8,582 bases of DNA from Nitrososphaerota archaeon. GTDB taxonomy: Archaea; Thermoproteota; Nitrososphaeria; Nitrososphaerales; UBA183. Below are positions 6,048 through 8,582 of this stretch, in pieces. The notes beneath the pieces were generated by a model. That model ran no database searches. It was given only the letters and a program-made list of their open reading frames with translations, and was not told where the DNA came from. Position 1 is the first letter of the stretch; every line of letters begins with the position of its first letter. Both the position numbers and the translations under genes were made by a program. Where the stretch lies: NCBI GenBank assembly GCA_029785235.1, contig JAFMAA010000041.1:1-8582 (forward strand), read 5' to 3'.

Positions 6048-8582
6048 ATGCCAAGACAGAGGAACCTCGAAGAAGAGGACATCACTCAACTCTTCTTGAG
6101 CAAGAAATTCGCAGAGCTGGTCGACGATTGGGCTCGGGACGACTTGCCGATTGACCAACGCTGGCCAGGAACCACTCAGACCACTCACGAGCTATTTCGA
6201 TATTGGTTCAACCGTGATGCGGATACCCCAAGCCGCTTCCATGATGCCCAACGGAGAGCGATTGAGACCTTGGTCTACTGCCACGAGGTAATGCGAACTG
6301 TCGATGGAAAACTTGTCGGGAAGCTAGTCGACCTCTACGAGAAGGTAGTCCCTGACAAGATTGACCAGTTCGCCCACATTGCCACCGAGACTGCGGAAAC
6401 TGACTACCTGAAGTACTGCCTGAAGATGGCCACGGGGTCGGGGAAGACCTGGATTCTACAGGCCGCACTGGTGTGGCAGTATTTCAATGCGGTTCGAGGA
6501 GAAGGGGCTCCTCAGAGGTTTTCAAAGCATTTTCTTGTGGTCACTCCCGGACTCGTGGTCCTATCGCGTCTCCTGGATGCATTCCTAGGCAAGAAGGACG
6601 CCAGCGGAAATCGAGATCCCAACAAGGCTGATCTCCGCAACGACCTGTTCATCCCCCCAGAATGGCGGAAGGACTTCCATCTGCGAATAATGAGCCCGGA
6701 GGATATCAATCCCTCTACCTCTGCTGGAGATGAAGCCTTTGTGCTGGTGCTCAACTGGCACAAGCTCGCATCTAAGGAAGGACGTGAGACACTCGCCACA
6801 CAAATCTTTGGCCGAGATGAAGGAGACAACTCCGAGGTATACCTATCTTTCCTTTCCTCTTACCCAGACCTCGTAATCTTCAACGACGAAGCACATCACG
6901 TGCACAGCAAGGCACGAAGCGAGGGGAACAAGGATATCGATGCAAAGTGGTTGGAGGCGGTCAAGCACCTTCGCGAGCACAATCGCCGCCTCGGTAGCAG
7001 GGCTGGGCTGTTCCTGCAAGTTGACTTCTCGGCTACCCCATTCACCGGGTCGGGCAACGCAAAGCGATACTTTCCCCATATCGTCTTTGACTACGATCTC
7101 AAAGACGCCATGAAGGGCTGGTCTCCTGTCCAGAAGAAGGTGGTCCCGCTTCCCCTCGTAAAGCAGCTGTTCCTCGAAGAGAGGCAAACAACCACAGCGG
7201 AACTGGCCACCCTTGACTTCAGAGCGATTCGAGAAGCCGCAGATGGCAAGAAGAGAGGGGCGGTGGCGGCTTTGAGCCCTGGACAACTCCTGATGCTTGA
7301 GATTGGGCTTAAGAAATTGGATCAGATAGCCAAGGAGTTCGCACGATCAGGATTCTCGCAGAAGGCAGTCATGTTTGTCGCTTGCGAGGAGAACGAGGTT
7401 GCCGACCTGGTCTACGATCACCTGAAATCCCGTTCTGACGACAGAGGGCGTCTTCTCAAAGACCAGATACTTGTGATTCACAGTGACGCCAAAGACCGGA
7501 TTCCTGAGGATGAGTGGAAGGAAAACCAGTTCCTCCTCGAGTCGATCGATGACCCTGAGTCGGTGAACCCCAAACGCATCATCATCAGCGTCATGATGCT
7601 CCGTGAGGGATTCGACGTTCGGAGCATCTGCGTCACCGTAGTCCTCCGGTCGAGCGAATCCGACATCCTCTTGGAACAGATGGTAGGGCGTGGATTACGT
7701 CTGATGTTTACCGGCCCGGAGTTCTTTGAAACCAAGCTACATGCCCTTGAACAAGTTTCTCAGGGACAGACTCCTTCGGCGGCCCTCGACTTCCTGTTCG
7801 TGGTGGACCACCCCAGATTCCGACAGTTCTACGAGACTCTCAGGAACGAGGGATTCCCCATCTACTCAGGCGACAGTTCAGGAGTGAACACCAGCGGCGA
7901 TCTCCAGCCTGTCAAAGTCGACCCAACGAGAGTCTCAGCGTACGACGTGGGCTGGCCAATACAGTTCCACGATGAGGGAAGGATCCCAGACCCCCGTTTG
8001 ATTGACCCCAAGACCTTACCGACCTTCGGCAAGACCTTCCCGGAAGTCAAAGCAGAATTCGATGCCATCCTGATTGCCGACAAGCACAAGGTCACCGAAA
8101 ACATTGTCTCGACTTGGGGCCTTCAGACAGAACTCTTCGATTACGGTTTCTTCCTTCGTCAGATAGCACTGAGGTTAACCACCGACGGAGAGGACCGCCC
8201 AACGCTTTCTGCACGCCGTTCCGAGCTCATGGAACTCATCGACCGGTACACTAGTGACTATCTTTTCGGAGCGCCCGTAGATTTCTCGCTCGCTGACAAC
8301 TACCGTGTGCTGGTTCATGTCCCCATCTATGACTTCGTATCGCAACGACTTCGAATCGCACTGACGGACCTCCTCGGAAAAGTTGTCTTTGAGCCTCAAT
8401 CCGAAGCGGTGTGGCAACGAGTATCTCGAGTGCCCGAGATTCTCACCCGCAGTAAAACCGCCGTCACCACAACCAAGTCGGTGTACCCCAAGCAAGCACC
8501 AGCGGCCAAAGGTGGGGGTTTCGAAGCCAAGTTTATGAGGGACGTCCTCGAGCGGAGTGGCAGTGTGCTTGCCTACGCCAAG
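6048..8582 (+). CDS. Type III-like restriction subunit (Res), superfamily 2 helicase, cut off by the window edge
   Basis: The frame stays open from ATG 6048 to the last base, giving 845 codons without a stop; the 3' end lies outside. Helicase motifs are in order: the Q-motif-like FHDAQRRAIETL (64-75), Walker A MATGSGKT (127-134), the DEAH box NDEAHH (279-284), motif III FSATPF (327-332), then in the second RecA lobe VMFVACEENE (441-450), MLREGFDVRS (517-526) and QMVGRGLR (544-551). Type III Res proteins use such a motor to move or switch on DNA and end in a PD-(D/E)XK nuclease. FEAKFMRDVLERSGSVLAYAK (825-845) resembles the first helix and strand of that nuclease, so the catalytic residues should follow just past the edge. 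The gene starts 4 bases after the methyltransferase stop, so the two form a Mod-Res pair in the usual order. A related helicase-nuclease of another defence family is possible if the expected nuclease is absent. Confidence 0.92.
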   Translation, partial: MPRQRNLEEEDITQLFLSKKFAELVDDWARDDLPIDQRWPGTTQTTHELFRYWFNRDADTPSRFHDAQRRAIETLVYCHEVMRTVDGKLVGKLVDLYEKVVPDKIDQFAHIATETAETDYLKYCLKMATGSGKTWILQAALVWQYFNAVRGEGAPQRFSKHFLVVTPGLVVLSRLLDAFLGKKDASGNRDPNKADLRNDLFIPPEWRKDFHLRIMSPEDINPSTSAGDEAFVLVLNWHKLASKEGRETLATQIFGRDEGDNSEVYLSFLSSYPDLVIFNDEAHHVHSKARSEGNKDIDAKWLEAVKHLREHNRRLGSRAGLFLQVDFSATPFTGSGNAKRYFPHIVFDYDLKDAMKGWSPVQKKVVPLPLVKQLFLEERQTTTAELATLDFRAIREAADGKKRGAVAALSPGQLLMLEIGLKKLDQIAKEFARSGFSQKAVMFVACEENEVADLVYDHLKSRSDDRGRLLKDQILVIHSDAKDRIPEDEWKENQFLLESIDDPESVNPKRIIISVMMLREGFDVRSICVTVVLRSSESDILLEQMVGRGLRLMFTGPEFFETKLHALEQVSQGQTPSAALDFLFVVDHPRFRQFYETLRNEGFPIYSGDSSGVNTSGDLQPVKVDPTRVSAYDVGWPIQFHDEGRIPDPRLIDPKTLPTFGKTFPEVKAEFDAILIADKHKVTENIVSTWGLQTELFDYGFFLRQIALRLTTDGEDRPTLSARRSELMELIDRYTSDYLFGAPVDFSLADNYRVLVHVPIYDFVSQRLRIALTDLLGKVVFEPQSEAVWQRVSRVPEILTRSKTAVTTTKSVYPKQAPAAKGGGFEAKFMRDVLERSGSVLAYAK

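Noticed and set aside
6843..7286. Minus-strand reading frame of 147 residues inside the Res-like gene
   Set aside because: It lies fully opposite conserved helicase motifs (DEAH box, SATPF) of the + strand gene and has no features of its own.
3974..8582. BREX or DISARM system
   Set aside because: Only a methyltransferase and a helicase are seen; none of the other hallmark genes (PglZ or BrxC, DUF1998, PLD nuclease) is in the window, and the Mod-Res order fits type III restriction-modification.
1..8582. CRISPR array
   Set aside because: No regularly spaced direct repeats were noticed by eye.

Overview
The window reads as a defence-type accessory region in a prokaryote. It holds, left to right on the + strand: (1) the decayed 3' part of a DDE transposase (3-584), (2) about 350 bases of non-coding DNA with inverted repeats (585-933), (3) a tightly overlapping two-gene unit coding for a Schlafen/AlbA_2-domain protein with an APAZ-like C-terminus (934-2400) and a short prokaryotic Argonaute (2393-3922), and (4) a methyltransferase/helicase-nuclease pair of the type III restriction-modification kind (3974-6043 and 6048 to beyond the right edge). 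No credible gene was found on the minus strand.

The host cannot be fixed from the sequence. Shine-Dalgarno motifs (AGGAGG before 2393, AGGTGA before 6048) show a prokaryote. The transposase (KGYQSRRNAQ, GLFGAFKRRFG) reminded me of elements from Thermoplasmata-like archaea, so an archaeal host is a weak guess and a bacterial one is not excluded. The transposase remnant looks richer in G+C than the four genes to its right.

The most interesting unit is 934-3922. Short pAgos are known to work with an APAZ protein carrying a toxic effector domain: SIR2 (SPARSA), TIR (SPARTA) or a DUF4365-like nuclease (SPARDA). Here the partner carries an AlbA_2 domain, the fold shared with Schlafen RNases and many putative DNA-binding proteins. 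The PIWI domain seems to have lost its catalytic acidic residues, so in this model the Ago would be a guide-loaded sensor and the AlbA_2 domain the effector. I do not know of an experimentally described short-pAgo system with this effector, though genome surveys of pAgos have noted such partners.

The second unit encodes a beta-class N6-adenine methyltransferase (DPPF before FAGSGTT) and a large superfamily 2 helicase that runs off the window just where a C-terminal PD-(D/E)XK nuclease domain would begin. The start codon of the methyltransferase gene lies in the loop of a perfect 8-bp G/C-rich inverted repeat, which may control its translation. Only 51 bases separate the two units, so they may be co-transcribed; whether they cooperate or merely share a defence island cannot be told from this sequence.
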